Positions 15,565 to 23,579 of a stretch of DNA of 64,000 nt are shown in pieces. Source of the DNA: Azospirillum sp051124815 (GTDB lineage Bacteria > Pseudomonadota > Alphaproteobacteria > Azospirillales > Azospirillaceae). Numbering within the stretch: position 1 is the first letter of the stretch; each line of letters begins with the position of its first letter. Below the pieces are notes generated by a model. That model saw only the letters and a list, made by a program, of their open reading frames with translations. It did no database searches and had not been told where the DNA came from. The position numbers and the translations under genes were made by a program. Where the stretch lies: the NCBI RefSeq assembly GCF_051124815.1, contig NZ_CP118490.1:372001-436000 (forward strand), read 5' to 3'.

Positions 15565-16509
15565 TTGTCCCAGTCCAGCCTGTCCTCCGATGCCGCCGCG
15601 ACGCGGTTCCTGCCGCCGGTCCAGATGTTGGCCGGGCTGGGCCTCGCGGTGGCCGGGGTGATCGCCTTCTCGCTGCGGCCGGTCATCATCAAGCTGGCCT
15701 ACCGCTACAATGTCGATCCGGTCACGCTGATCATGCTGCGCATGGTCTTCGCGCTGCCCTTCTTCCTCGCCATGGCGCTGTGGTCGGGAGTGAAGAAAGG
15801 AGAGCGGGCGCCGATCGCCGGCCGCGACCTCGCCCTGACCATAGGGCTGGGCATCACCGGCTATTACGCCGCCAGCTTCTGCGATTTCCTGGGCTTGCGC
15901 TATGTCTCGGCCGGGATGGGGCGGTTGCTGCTGTTCCTCTATCCGACCATCGTCGTGGTTCTGTCGGCCCTGTTCCTCGGCAAGCGGATCGGCCTGCGCG
16001 AGGTGGTGGCGCTGGTGGTCTCCTACGCCGGCGTCGCCCTGGTGGTGTGGTCGGAGGTCGGAACCGGCCATCCCGACTTCATGACCGGGGCGGGGCTGGT
16101 CTTCATGGGCGCCTTCCTCTATTCGATCTACCTGGTCGGCAGCAGCCGGGTGGTGCAGCGGATCGGCTCCATGCGCTTCACCGCCTATGCGATGACCGCG
16201 GCCTGCCTGTGCTGCATCCTGCAGTTCCTGCTGCTGCGCCCCCTGTCGGCGCTCGACCTGCCGCCGGCTGTCTTCGGCCTGTCGGTGGTGATGTCGGTGG
16301 TCTGCACCGTGCTGCCGGTTCTGATGACGGCGGAGGCGCTGCGGCGGGTCGGCCCCAATCTGGTGGCGCTGAGCGGCGCCATCGGCCCGGTCGCCGCCGC
16401 TGTCTTCGGCTATCTGGCGCTGGCCGAGCCGATGGGCTGGCTGCAACTGGCCGGTGCGGCCCTGACCGTGGCCGGCGTCATGATCATCAGCCTGTGGAGG
16501 ACCGCCTGA
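15565..16509 (+). CDS. EamA/RhaT-family drug/metabolite exporter
   Basis: The protein has about 315 residues and ten membrane helices in two EamA repeats, including GLGLAVAGVIAFSLRPVIIK, VVALVVSYAGVALVVWSEVG and LQLAGAALTVAGVMIISLW. The conserved acidic/aromatic segment near the end of the second repeat (LALAEPMGWLQLAGAAL) is typical of DMT-superfamily exporters of amino acids or other metabolites. The start is uncertain: TTG 15565 is used here, while ATG 15625 would give a protein beginning directly at the first helix. It may be co-transcribed with the preceding hydratase (110-bp gap) and would then export or import that pathway's metabolite. Confidence 0.85.
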   Translation: MSQSSLSSDAAATRFLPPVQMLAGLGLAVAGVIAFSLRPVIIKLAYRYNVDPVTLIMLRMVFALPFFLAMALWSGVKKGERAPIAGRDLALTIGLGITGYYAASFCDFLGLRYVSAGMGRLLLFLYPTIVVVLSALFLGKRIGLREVVALVVSYAGVALVVWSEVGTGHPDFMTGAGLVFMGAFLYSIYLVGSSRVVQRIGSMRFTAYAMTAACLCCILQFLLLRPLSALDLPPAVFGLSVVMSVVCTVLPVLMTAEALRRVGPNLVALSGAIGPVAAAVFGYLALAEPMGWLQLAGAALTVAGVMIISLWRTA

Positions 16510-16582
16510 TCCCGCATTTTTCATGGAATAACCGCCGCCCCGCCGCCGTCCCATTCCAAAACCATCGGGAAAGAGACAAGCG

Positions 16583-17029
16583 ATGACGAACCAAACCACC
16601 GCCTACGAGACCGGCTCCGCCACCTCCGGACAGGATGCGCTGCTGCTGGCGGCCCGCGTGCTGCTGGGCGCCATCTTCGTGCAGAGCGGCTTCGGCAAGC
16701 TGATGGCTCTCGGCGGCTTCATCGCAGGGATGGAGAGCCAGGGCGTGCCGATGGCCACGATCGTCGCCCCCATCGGCGCGCTGGTCGAGGCGTTCGGCGG
16801 GCTGGCCATCGTGCTGGGCGCCTGGACCCGGCTGGCGGCGCTGGCGGTCGCGGTCTTCACCGTCGCCGCGACCCTGATCGCCCACCGCTATTGGGACGCG
16901 GCACCCGACGCCATGAAGATGCAGCAGATCCAGTTCATGAAGAACCTCGCCATCATCGGCGGCTTCCTGTCACTGGTGGCGTCGGGGGCCGGGCGCTTCA
17001 GCGTCGACGGCTGGCGCGCCCGCCGCTGA
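16583..17029 (+). CDS. DoxX family membrane protein
   Basis: This 148-residue four-helix DoxX-family protein is recognised from LLLAARVLLGAIFVQSGFGKL, the GLAIVLGAWTRLAALAVAVF helix and the C-terminal FMKNLAIIGGFLSL. DoxX-type proteins are found in quinol oxidases and in membrane oxidoreductase complexes that handle thiols or radicals; the biochemical role here is not known. A purine-rich ribosome site (gggaaagaga) precedes the ATG. It converges on apt with only about 15 bases between stop codons. Confidence 0.88.
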   Translation: MTNQTTAYETGSATSGQDALLLAARVLLGAIFVQSGFGKLMALGGFIAGMESQGVPMATIVAPIGALVEAFGGLAIVLGAWTRLAALAVAVFTVAATLIAHRYWDAAPDAMKMQQIQFMKNLAIIGGFLSLVASGAGRFSVDGWRARR

Positions 17030-17044
17030 TTTTAAGCCTGGACC

Positions 17045-17560
17045 TCACTCGTCATAAGCCATCAGCGAAATGCTGGGCACGTCGATGCGGTCGCGGCCGT
17101 TCAGGAATGTCAGCTCCACCAGGAAGGCGGCGGCGCGGACGTCGGCGCCGACCTGACGGAGCAGGTTGATGGCGGCGGCCATGGTGCCTCCGGTCGCCAG
17201 CAGATCGTCCAGCACCACCACGCGCTGGCCGGGCTTCACCGCGTCCGACTGCACCTCGATGGTGTCGGTGCCGTACTCCAGGTCATAGGAATGGGCGATC
17301 TTGTCGCCCGGCAGCTTGCCGTGCTTGCGCACCATGATGAATCCGATGCCCAGCGCCAGCGCCAGTGGGGCGGCGACCAGGAAACCGCGCGATTCGATCC
17401 CGACCAGCAGATCCGGCTTTTGCGGGCGCACCGCCTCGGCCAGCTCGTCGATGGCGGCCTTCCAGGCGGCGCCGTTCGCCAGCAGCGGCGAGACGTCGTA
17501 GAACAGGATGCCGGGCTTCGGGAAATCCGGAATGCCGCGGATATGGTCTTTCAGGTTCAT
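17045..17560 (-). CDS. apt: Adenine phosphoribosyltransferase
   Basis: This 171-residue enzyme makes AMP from adenine and PRPP (purine salvage). The PRPP-binding motif VVVLDDLLATGGT is complete. The N-terminal DFPKPGILFYDVSPLL and the adenine-binding hood GIESRGFLVAAPLA also match bacterial Apt, as do the length and the start (MNLKDHIRGI). An adenine deaminase is encoded about 9 kb away, so the cell can either salvage adenine here or deaminate it to hypoxanthine. Confidence 0.95.
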   Translation of the reverse strand: MNLKDHIRGIPDFPKPGILFYDVSPLLANGAAWKAAIDELAEAVRPQKPDLLVGIESRGFLVAAPLALALGIGFIMVRKHGKLPGDKIAHSYDLEYGTDTIEVQSDAVKPGQRVVVLDDLLATGGTMAAAINLLRQVGADVRAAAFLVELTFLNGRDRIDVPSISLMAYDE

Positions 17561-17747
17561 CGAAGGTCTTGTCCGTCAGGAATCGTGTGCCGGCATGAAC
17601 GGCCCGGTCCGCCGCCCGGCACTCTAGCGGCTGCCAACTCCGTCGCAAAGGCGGGAATGGGTGCTTTGGCGGTGCCGCCATTTTACCGCATGGGGTTGAC
17701 CATCCGGCGATGCTCGGCCACGTTCCAGGCGCACCGGCCACGTACCG

Positions 17748-18941
17748 GTGGATGTGCGGCGGCGTGCGGCGGAGCCTGTGGCTGGGACTTTGACAAAGCA
17801 AGGGACGGCGGACGAGGCGCGGATCGATGCCGGTCCGGAGGACGGCGGGTGGCGGATCGGCGCCGTCGGGCGCTGGACCCTGCATGGCGCCGCCGCGGCG
17901 TCCGACGCGCTCGACCGCGCACCGAAGCCCCAGCACGGTGCCGCCGTCCGGATCGACCTTGCGCGGGTGCAGGCGCTCGACACCGTCGGGGCCTATCTGC
18001 TGAGCCGGCTTGCCGACCGGCTGGGGGCCGCCGGGCATGCGGTTTCGGTCATCGGCTTGCGGCCGGAGCATGCCGCCCTGTTCAACGCCGTGTGCGATGC
18101 CGGCAAGGCGCCGCCGCATCCGATCGAGCGCGAGCATCATCCGATCCTCGACATGATCGTCCGCACCGGCGAGACGACGGTGAGCGCCGCCAAGGAAATC
18201 CTCGATCTCGTCGGTTTCCTTGGTCTCGTCACCGTAACCTTCGCCCGGCTGATCCTGCGCCCGTCGCGCCTGCGCCTGACCTCCGTCCTGTTCCACATCG
18301 AGCAGACCGGGCTGAACGCCCTGCCGATCCTGGGGCTGCTGTCCTTCCTGATCGGCGTGGTGCTGGCCTTCCAGGGGGCGGACCAGCTGAAGCGCTTCGG
18401 GGCGGAACTGTATGTCGTCAACCTGCTGGGCATCTCCGTCCTGCGCGAGATCGGCATCCTGATGACGGCGATCATCGTCGCCGGCCGCTCCGGCTCCGCC
18501 TTCACCGCGCAGATCGGCACCATGAAGGTGAACCAGGAGGTCGACGCCATCGGCACCATGGGTCTCGACCCGGTGGAGCTTCTGGTGGTGCCGCGGGCGC
18601 TGGCATTGATGATCACCCTGCCGCTACTGGCCTTCTACGCCGACGTGATGGGGCTGTTCGGCGGGGCGGTGATGGCCTATGCCACGCTCGACATCACCTT
18701 CGGGCAATTCATCCGCCAGCTTCACAGCGCGGTCGGCATCAACACGGTGATCGCCGGCCTGATCAAGGCGCCGGTCTTCGCCCTGGTGATCGCCATGGTC
18801 GGCTGTTACGAGGGGCTGAAGGTGTCCGGCAGCGCGGAGAGCGTCGGCATCATGACCACCAAGGCGGTGGTAGAGGGCATCTTCCTGGTGATCGTCATCG
18901 ACGCGGTCTTCTCCGTCCTCTTTTCCATGCTGGGTGTGTGA
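17748..18941 (+). CDS. mlaE: MlaE-type lipid ABC transporter permease with fused N-terminal STAS domain
   Basis: The protein has up to 397 residues. Residues ~30-115 form a STAS/MlaB-like domain (RWTLHGAAAASDALDR, then LDTVGAYLLSRLADRL). Residues ~130-397 are the MlaE permease with the family segments ADQLKRFGAELYVVNLLGIS, REIGILMTAIIVAGRSGSAF and MKVNQEVDAIGTMGLDPVELL. It forms the membrane channel of the system that shuttles phospholipids between outer and inner membrane. The start is not settled: GTG 17748, GTG 17778 and TTG 17790 are all in frame. Its stop overlaps the ATPase start, so the operon is translationally coupled. Confidence 0.92.
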   Translation: MDVRRRAAEPVAGTLTKQGTADEARIDAGPEDGGWRIGAVGRWTLHGAAAASDALDRAPKPQHGAAVRIDLARVQALDTVGAYLLSRLADRLGAAGHAVSVIGLRPEHAALFNAVCDAGKAPPHPIEREHHPILDMIVRTGETTVSAAKEILDLVGFLGLVTVTFARLILRPSRLRLTSVLFHIEQTGLNALPILGLLSFLIGVVLAFQGADQLKRFGAELYVVNLLGISVLREIGILMTAIIVAGRSGSAFTAQIGTMKVNQEVDAIGTMGLDPVELLVVPRALALMITLPLLAFYADVMGLFGGAVMAYATLDITFGQFIRQLHSAVGINTVIAGLIKAPVFALVIAMVGCYEGLKVSGSAESVGIMTTKAVVEGIFLVIVIDAVFSVLFSMLGV

Positions 18942-19759
18942 TGGCAGGATCTCCCGTCATCCGCGTGCGCGGACTGGTCACCCGCTTCGGCCCGCAGACC
19001 GTCCATGACGGCCTCGACCTCGACGTCGAGCGGGGGGAGGTGCTGGGCGTCGTCGGCGGTTCCGGAACCGGCAAGTCGGTGCTGCTGAAGGAGATCCTCG
19101 GCCTGATCGAGCCCGCCGCCGGGCGGATCGAGCTGCTGGGCCACGACACCGCCGAACTGGACCGGGCGGAGCGCACGGCGCTTCAGGCCCGCACCGGTGT
19201 GCTGTTCCAGAACGGCGCCCTGTTCAGCTCCATGACGGTGGCGGAGAATGTCATGCTGCCGCTGAAGGAGCATACCGACCTGCCCCCCGCGCTGATCGCC
19301 GAGGTGGCGCGGGTGAAGATCGCCATGGCCGGCCTGCCGCCCGATGCCGGCACCAAGCATCCGGCACAGCTGTCGGGCGGCATGATCAAGCGGGCCGGCC
19401 TGGCTCGCGCGCTGGCGCTCGACCCCGACATCCTGTTCCTCGACGAACCGACCGCCGGCCTCGACCCCATCGGTGCCGCCGCCTTCGACACGCTGATCCA
19501 GGGATTGCAGCGCAGCCTGGGGCTGACCGTCTTCATGGTCACCCACGATCTGGACAGCCTGACCTCGATCTGCGACCGCATCGCCGTGCTGGTCGACAAG
19601 AAAATCCGGGTGGGGACCCTGGCCCAGCATCTGGCCGATCCGCACCCGTGGATCCACGACTACTTCCACGGACCGCGCGGCCGCGCGGCCCTCGACGCGA
19701 AAGAGCGCAATGACGCTCGCCGACATGAAGAAGACGCTAGGCGTCTTGCGAAAGGGTAG
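18941..19759 (+). CDS. mlaF: MlaF-type ABC transporter ATPase
   Basis: This 272-residue ATPase subunit has Walker A GGSGTGKS, Q-loop VLFQNGALFSSMTV, signature LSGGM, Walker B ILFLDEPTAGLDP and the switch histidine in FMVTHDLDSL. The GALFSSMTVAENV and GGMIKRAGLARAL stretches are characteristic of the MlaF/Mkl group that powers MCE-protein lipid transport. The C-terminal tail is very basic and hydrophilic (KERNDARRHEEDARR). The start codon ATG 18941 overlaps the permease stop (TGATG). Confidence 0.95.
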   Translation: MAGSPVIRVRGLVTRFGPQTVHDGLDLDVERGEVLGVVGGSGTGKSVLLKEILGLIEPAAGRIELLGHDTAELDRAERTALQARTGVLFQNGALFSSMTVAENVMLPLKEHTDLPPALIAEVARVKIAMAGLPPDAGTKHPAQLSGGMIKRAGLARALALDPDILFLDEPTAGLDPIGAAAFDTLIQGLQRSLGLTVFMVTHDLDSLTSICDRIAVLVDKKIRVGTLAQHLADPHPWIHDYFHGPRGRAALDAKERNDARRHEEDARRLAKG

Positions 19760-19768
19760 GGGCACGTC

Positions 19769-20728
19769 ATGGAAACCCGCGCCAGCTATATCCTGGTCGG
19801 CAGCTTCGTGCTGGCGCTGGTCGCCGGCCTGCTGGTCTTCACCGCCTGGATCGCCAAGGTCCAGCTGGACGAGACGCGCGAGACCTACCGCATCTATTTC
19901 ACCGGTTCCGTCACCGGGCTGCAGCAGGGAAGCCCGGTGCGCTACCGCGGCGTGCCGGTGGGCACCGTGTCGGACATCCGACTCGATCCCGACAACGTGA
20001 CGCGGGTGCGGGTGACGATCGAGGTGCAGAACGGCACGCCGATCATGTCCGATTCCATCGCCTCGCTGGAGGTGCAGGGCATCACCGGCGGCGCCTATGT
20101 CCAGATCTCCGGCGGGACGGTGGGGGGCAAGCGGCTGACCGCCACCGATGCCGACGGGGTGCTGACCATCCCGTCGCGGCCCAGTTCGCTGACCGCGGTC
20201 GTGGACAGCGCCCCGCAGCTGGTCAACCGCTCGCTGGAGGTCATCACCAAGCTGGGCGAGATGCTGAACGGCGAGAACCAGAAGGCGATCGGCGACATCC
20301 TGGCCAATGCCCGCACCATCAGCGCCGAGCTTGCCCGCGCCAGTGCCGGCTTGGAGGAAACCATGGCCCAGGCGCGGCGGACGCTGAACGGGTTCGAGAC
20401 GGTCGGGCCGCAGCTGGACCGCACGCTGGCCCAGACGCACGACACGCTGGCGACGGTGGACGGCACCGCCAAGCAGCTGGGTGGCGAGGCGCGCGAGCTG
20501 CTGCGGTCGCTGAAGCGCACCTCCGACACGCTGAATGGCCTCGTCGCCGAAAATCGCGAGCCGGTGCGCGACTTTACCGCCACGGGACTGTATGAACTGA
20601 CATTGCTGATCACCCAGCTGCGCGATCTGTCGGGCCAGCTGTCGCGGGTGGTCACCAGGATCGAGAACGACCCGTCGAACTTCCTCTTCGGCGGGACGCG
20701 GCAGGGCGTGGAGGTGCGTGGGAAATGA
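19769..20728 (+). CDS. mlaD: MlaD-type MCE-domain periplasmic protein
   Basis: This 319-residue protein has one N-terminal membrane anchor (YILVGSFVLALVAGLLVFTAW) followed by an MCE domain (~40-120: YFTGSVTGLQQGSPVRYRGV, then VGTVSDIRLD) and a long helical C-terminal region with repeated Leu/Ala/Thr heptads. MCE proteins form hexameric rings that carry lipid through the periplasm; the extended helical tail suggests a longer tube than E. coli MlaD. It starts nine bases after the ATPase stop and its own stop overlaps the next gene (ATGA). Confidence 0.93.
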   Translation: METRASYILVGSFVLALVAGLLVFTAWIAKVQLDETRETYRIYFTGSVTGLQQGSPVRYRGVPVGTVSDIRLDPDNVTRVRVTIEVQNGTPIMSDSIASLEVQGITGGAYVQISGGTVGGKRLTATDADGVLTIPSRPSSLTAVVDSAPQLVNRSLEVITKLGEMLNGENQKAIGDILANARTISAELARASAGLEETMAQARRTLNGFETVGPQLDRTLAQTHDTLATVDGTAKQLGGEARELLRSLKRTSDTLNGLVAENREPVRDFTATGLYELTLLITQLRDLSGQLSRVVTRIENDPSNFLFGGTRQGVEVRGK

Positions 20729-21381
20729 GGCGTGCGAGGATGGAGCGAAGCGGAACCGCAGGGACTGTCTTGCGCAGGATGCTGGGGGCCGCCCTGCTGC
20801 TGGGGCTGGCCGCCTGTTCGACGCTGAACCCGACGGCGCCGCATCTCTACACCCTGACCCCGCGGGCTACCGTCGCCCCCGGCCCCAAGGCCGACTGGCA
20901 GCTGCTGGTGGAGACGCCGTCGGCTGCGGCGGGGATCGACACGCCGCGCATCGCCCTGGCCCGTACCCCGACCTCGCTCGATTATTTCGCCGACGTGTCC
21001 TGGGCCGACCGGGCGCCGAACATGGTGCAGGGGCTGATCGTCCAGACCTTCGAGGATAGCGGTCGCATCGTCTCGGTCGGGCGCGACACGGTGGGGCTGC
21101 GCTCCGACTATGTGCTGAAGTCGGAACTACGCGATTTCCAGGCCGAATACGCCACTCCCGGCGCCGCCATGCCGGACCGCGTGCATGTTCGCCTGTCGGC
21201 CAAGCTGGTCGCCATGCCGCGCCGGACCATCGAGGCCGGAGAGACCTTCGAAGCGTCGGCACCGGTGCGCGGCCGCTCCTTCACCGATGTGATCGCCGCC
21301 TTCGACGAGGCGCTGGGCCGGGTTACCGGGGAACTGGTGACCTGGTCGCTGTCGCAGCGTTTCCACCCTTCCGGCAGCTGA
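20725..21381 (+). CDS. ABC-type transport auxiliary lipoprotein (PqiC/DUF330-like)
   Basis: This 218-residue lipoprotein has a signal with lipobox LLLGLAACS, giving the lipidated cysteine at about residue 31. The body matches the auxiliary component family of MCE transporters (HLYTLTPR at the start of the mature protein, LVETPSAAAGIDTPRIALAR and the YFADVSWADRAPNMVQGLIV motif). It should sit in the outer membrane and dock the MCE ring. Its start overlaps the MCE gene stop by four bases, completing a four-gene unit of permease, ATPase, MCE protein and lipoprotein. No MlaC-like carrier is present in the window. Confidence 0.9.
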   Translation: MRRARMERSGTAGTVLRRMLGAALLLGLAACSTLNPTAPHLYTLTPRATVAPGPKADWQLLVETPSAAAGIDTPRIALARTPTSLDYFADVSWADRAPNMVQGLIVQTFEDSGRIVSVGRDTVGLRSDYVLKSELRDFQAEYATPGAAMPDRVHVRLSAKLVAMPRRTIEAGETFEASAPVRGRSFTDVIAAFDEALGRVTGELVTWSLSQRFHPSGS

Positions 21382-21493
21382 TCGGCCAAGCGTAGGCCCG
21401 GCTGCAACCACAGGTGCGATTACCGAAAAGACCTTGCCACGCCCGCATAGCCGCGTACGTAATAGGGGTGTTCGCGCAGCGCAGGATCGGGCG

Positions 21494-22258
21494 ATGACGG
21501 ATTTGTCGGACGTGTCCCGGGAAGAGTTGGAGGCGATGGCCGAGGCGGGGCGTGAGGTCCGCCTGTGCCAGCGCGTCCTGGCCAAGACCGGCGACACGGT
21601 GGTGGGCGAGCTTCTGCGCGGTCACGGCACGTTGTACGAGTGGAAGCACTATCCGCCCGGCGACGTCTACGACGCCGAATTCCATGCCCAGTATTACTAT
21701 CACTGCCATCCCGAAGGCGAACGGCCCAACGGGGAGCATGGGCATTTCCATACCTTCCTGCGTCCGCACGGCATGCCGCCGGGGCTGCAACCGGCACCGC
21801 TTGCCGATTTTGCGCCACCGGACAACGACAATGATGCGCTGTCCCACCTGATCGGCATCGCCATGGACGTGGCCGGCCAGCCGGTGCGGCTGTTCACCAC
21901 CAACCGCTGGGTGACCGGGGAGACCTGGTACAAGTCCGACGACGTGATCGCCATGCTCGATTCCTTCGAGGTCGATCATGCCCGGCCGTCCTGGCCGGCC
22001 AACCGATGGATCACCGCGATGATGCGGCTGTTCCGTCCGACCATCGTCGAATTGCTGCGCGACCGCGACACCGCCATCCAGCGCTGGGCGGAAAGCCATC
22101 CCGACGCCTACGTCTACGAGGACCGCGGGCTGGAGGTCGCCTCGCAGCGCCACATCTCGGTGGAGCAGCAGATCGCCGAGGTGGCGCTGCATCTGCGCGG
22201 GACGCGGCGGCGCCGGCCGATCCTGCCGGAACCGCCCAGCTTCGTCGGACTGCCGTAA
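21494..22258 (+). CDS. Conserved-looking protein of unknown function
   Basis: This soluble protein of 254 residues starts at the ATG at 21494. It is rich in His, Tyr and Trp in its first half (YEWKHYPPGDVYDAEFHAQY followed by a HCHPEGERPNGEHGHFHTF segment), which could be a metal-binding site. A conserved-looking core GIAMDVAGQPVRLFTTNRWV follows, and a basic C-terminus. I do not recognise the family with certainty. It stands alone, separated from the lipid transporter by 112 bp and followed by a hairpin. Confidence 0.75.
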   Translation: MTDLSDVSREELEAMAEAGREVRLCQRVLAKTGDTVVGELLRGHGTLYEWKHYPPGDVYDAEFHAQYYYHCHPEGERPNGEHGHFHTFLRPHGMPPGLQPAPLADFAPPDNDNDALSHLIGIAMDVAGQPVRLFTTNRWVTGETWYKSDDVIAMLDSFEVDHARPSWPANRWITAMMRLFRPTIVELLRDRDTAIQRWAESHPDAYVYEDRGLEVASQRHISVEQQIAEVALHLRGTRRRRPILPEPPSFVGLP

Positions 22259-22281
22259 GCGGCTCCTCCTTTCGCAGGCTT

Positions 22282-22296
22282 ATGGCCAAAGGCCAT
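22282..22296 (+). terminator. Short perfect hairpin downstream of the unknown gene
   Basis: ATGGCC-AAA-GGCCAT forms a perfect 6-bp stem with a three-base loop 24 bases after the stop codon at 22258. No T-run follows, so terminator function is weakly supported. Confidence 0.3.
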
Positions 22297-22442
22297 GGGC
22301 TTATGACCGCAGGGCGTTAAGGAAGGTTCAACCGTTTCGGAAGATCCTTGACGGTGTGGACAAGTCTCCGCCCACATTCGCGCGGGTTTTGCGTTCCGCA
22401 ACCCATATGGAGACGGACCAGGGCAGGAAGGGTCCGGCACCC

Positions 22443-23579
22443 ATGAGTGACGGTTTCAAGTCGGGTCATCTGACCCAACAGGACGTGGCGCGGCTTCTGG
22501 CCGACCCGTCGCCGAACAGCCGGACCGATCTGGCCGCCAAGCTGGCTCAGCAGTTCGACAGCCCGGAGCTGTCGCAGTCGGAGCGCCAGCTGGCGGAAGA
22601 CATCATCCGCGTGATGGTCACGGACACGGTCCTGCGCGTCCGTCAGACCCTGGCGGAGAATCTGAAATCCAGCCCCTCCCTGCCGCGCGACGTCGCCCTG
22701 ACCCTGGCCCGCGACGTGGAGGCGGTGGCGATCCCGGTGCTGAGCGTCTCCACCGTGCTGACCCCGGCCGATCTGGTCGAGATCGTGCGGACGGGTGCGG
22801 AGGCAAAGAGCACCGCCATCGCCCAGCGTCCGACCGTGCCGGCCGTGGTCGCCGACGCGCTGATCGAAAGCGGGTCCGAACACGCGGTCGCGGCGCTGGT
22901 CGCCAACGAGGGGGCGGAGCTTGGCGAGCAGAGCCTGGGCCGCGTCATCGACCGCTTCGGCGCCAGCGAAGCGGTGCAGGACCCGCTGGTCCACCGTTCG
23001 AAGCTGCCGATCACCATCGCCGAGCGTCTGGTCGCCGTCGTATCGGAACGGCTGCGCCAGCATCTGGTCTCGCACCACGAACTGTCGTCGAAGGTCGCGT
23101 CGGAGCTGATCCTGCAAAGCCGTGAACGGGCGACCGTCGCCCTGTTCACCGGAGAAAGCGACGAAGGCGCACTGGACCGGCTGGTCACCCAGCTTGCCCG
23201 CACCGGCCGCCTGACGCCCTCGCTGCTGGTCCGCTCGCTGTGCACCGGCGACATCGCCTTCTTCGAGATGGCGATGTCGCGCATGGCGAATGTGCCGCTG
23301 ACCAACGCCCGACTGCTGATTCACGATGCCGGACGGCTGGGGCTGAAGTCGCTGTATGACAAGGCGAAGCTGCCGCCGGCCCTGCTGCCGGCCTGCCGCA
23401 TCGCCATCGACGTGCTGAAGGAAACCCCCTATGACGGCGAACCCGGCGATCGCGAGCGCCACCGCCGTCGCGTCATCGAACGCATCCTGACCCAGTACGA
23501 GGATCTGGCGCCGGAGGATCTGGAGTTCCTGCTGGCGAAGCTGGGCGACATGATGCAGCCGGAAAACGCTGCGGCGTGA
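22443..23579 (+). CDS. DUF2336 protein (HEAT-like alphaproteobacterial signalling protein)
   Basis: This all-helical protein of 378 residues belongs to DUF2336, recognised by RTDLAAKLAQQF, the VRQTLAENLKSSPSLPRDVA repeat and RLVAVVSERLRQHLVSHH. DUF2336 proteins occur in alphaproteobacteria with two-component genes and are thought to be histidine-phosphotransfer-like or regulatory adaptors; direct function is not established. The ATG at 22443 was chosen for the aggaaggg ribosome site. The stop overlaps the start of the histidine kinase (GTGA), so the pair is co-translated and probably works together. Confidence 0.85.
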   Translation: MSDGFKSGHLTQQDVARLLADPSPNSRTDLAAKLAQQFDSPELSQSERQLAEDIIRVMVTDTVLRVRQTLAENLKSSPSLPRDVALTLARDVEAVAIPVLSVSTVLTPADLVEIVRTGAEAKSTAIAQRPTVPAVVADALIESGSEHAVAALVANEGAELGEQSLGRVIDRFGASEAVQDPLVHRSKLPITIAERLVAVVSERLRQHLVSHHELSSKVASELILQSRERATVALFTGESDEGALDRLVTQLARTGRLTPSLLVRSLCTGDIAFFEMAMSRMANVPLTNARLLIHDAGRLGLKSLYDKAKLPPALLPACRIAIDVLKETPYDGEPGDRERHRRRVIERILTQYEDLAPEDLEFLLAKLGDMMQPENAAA

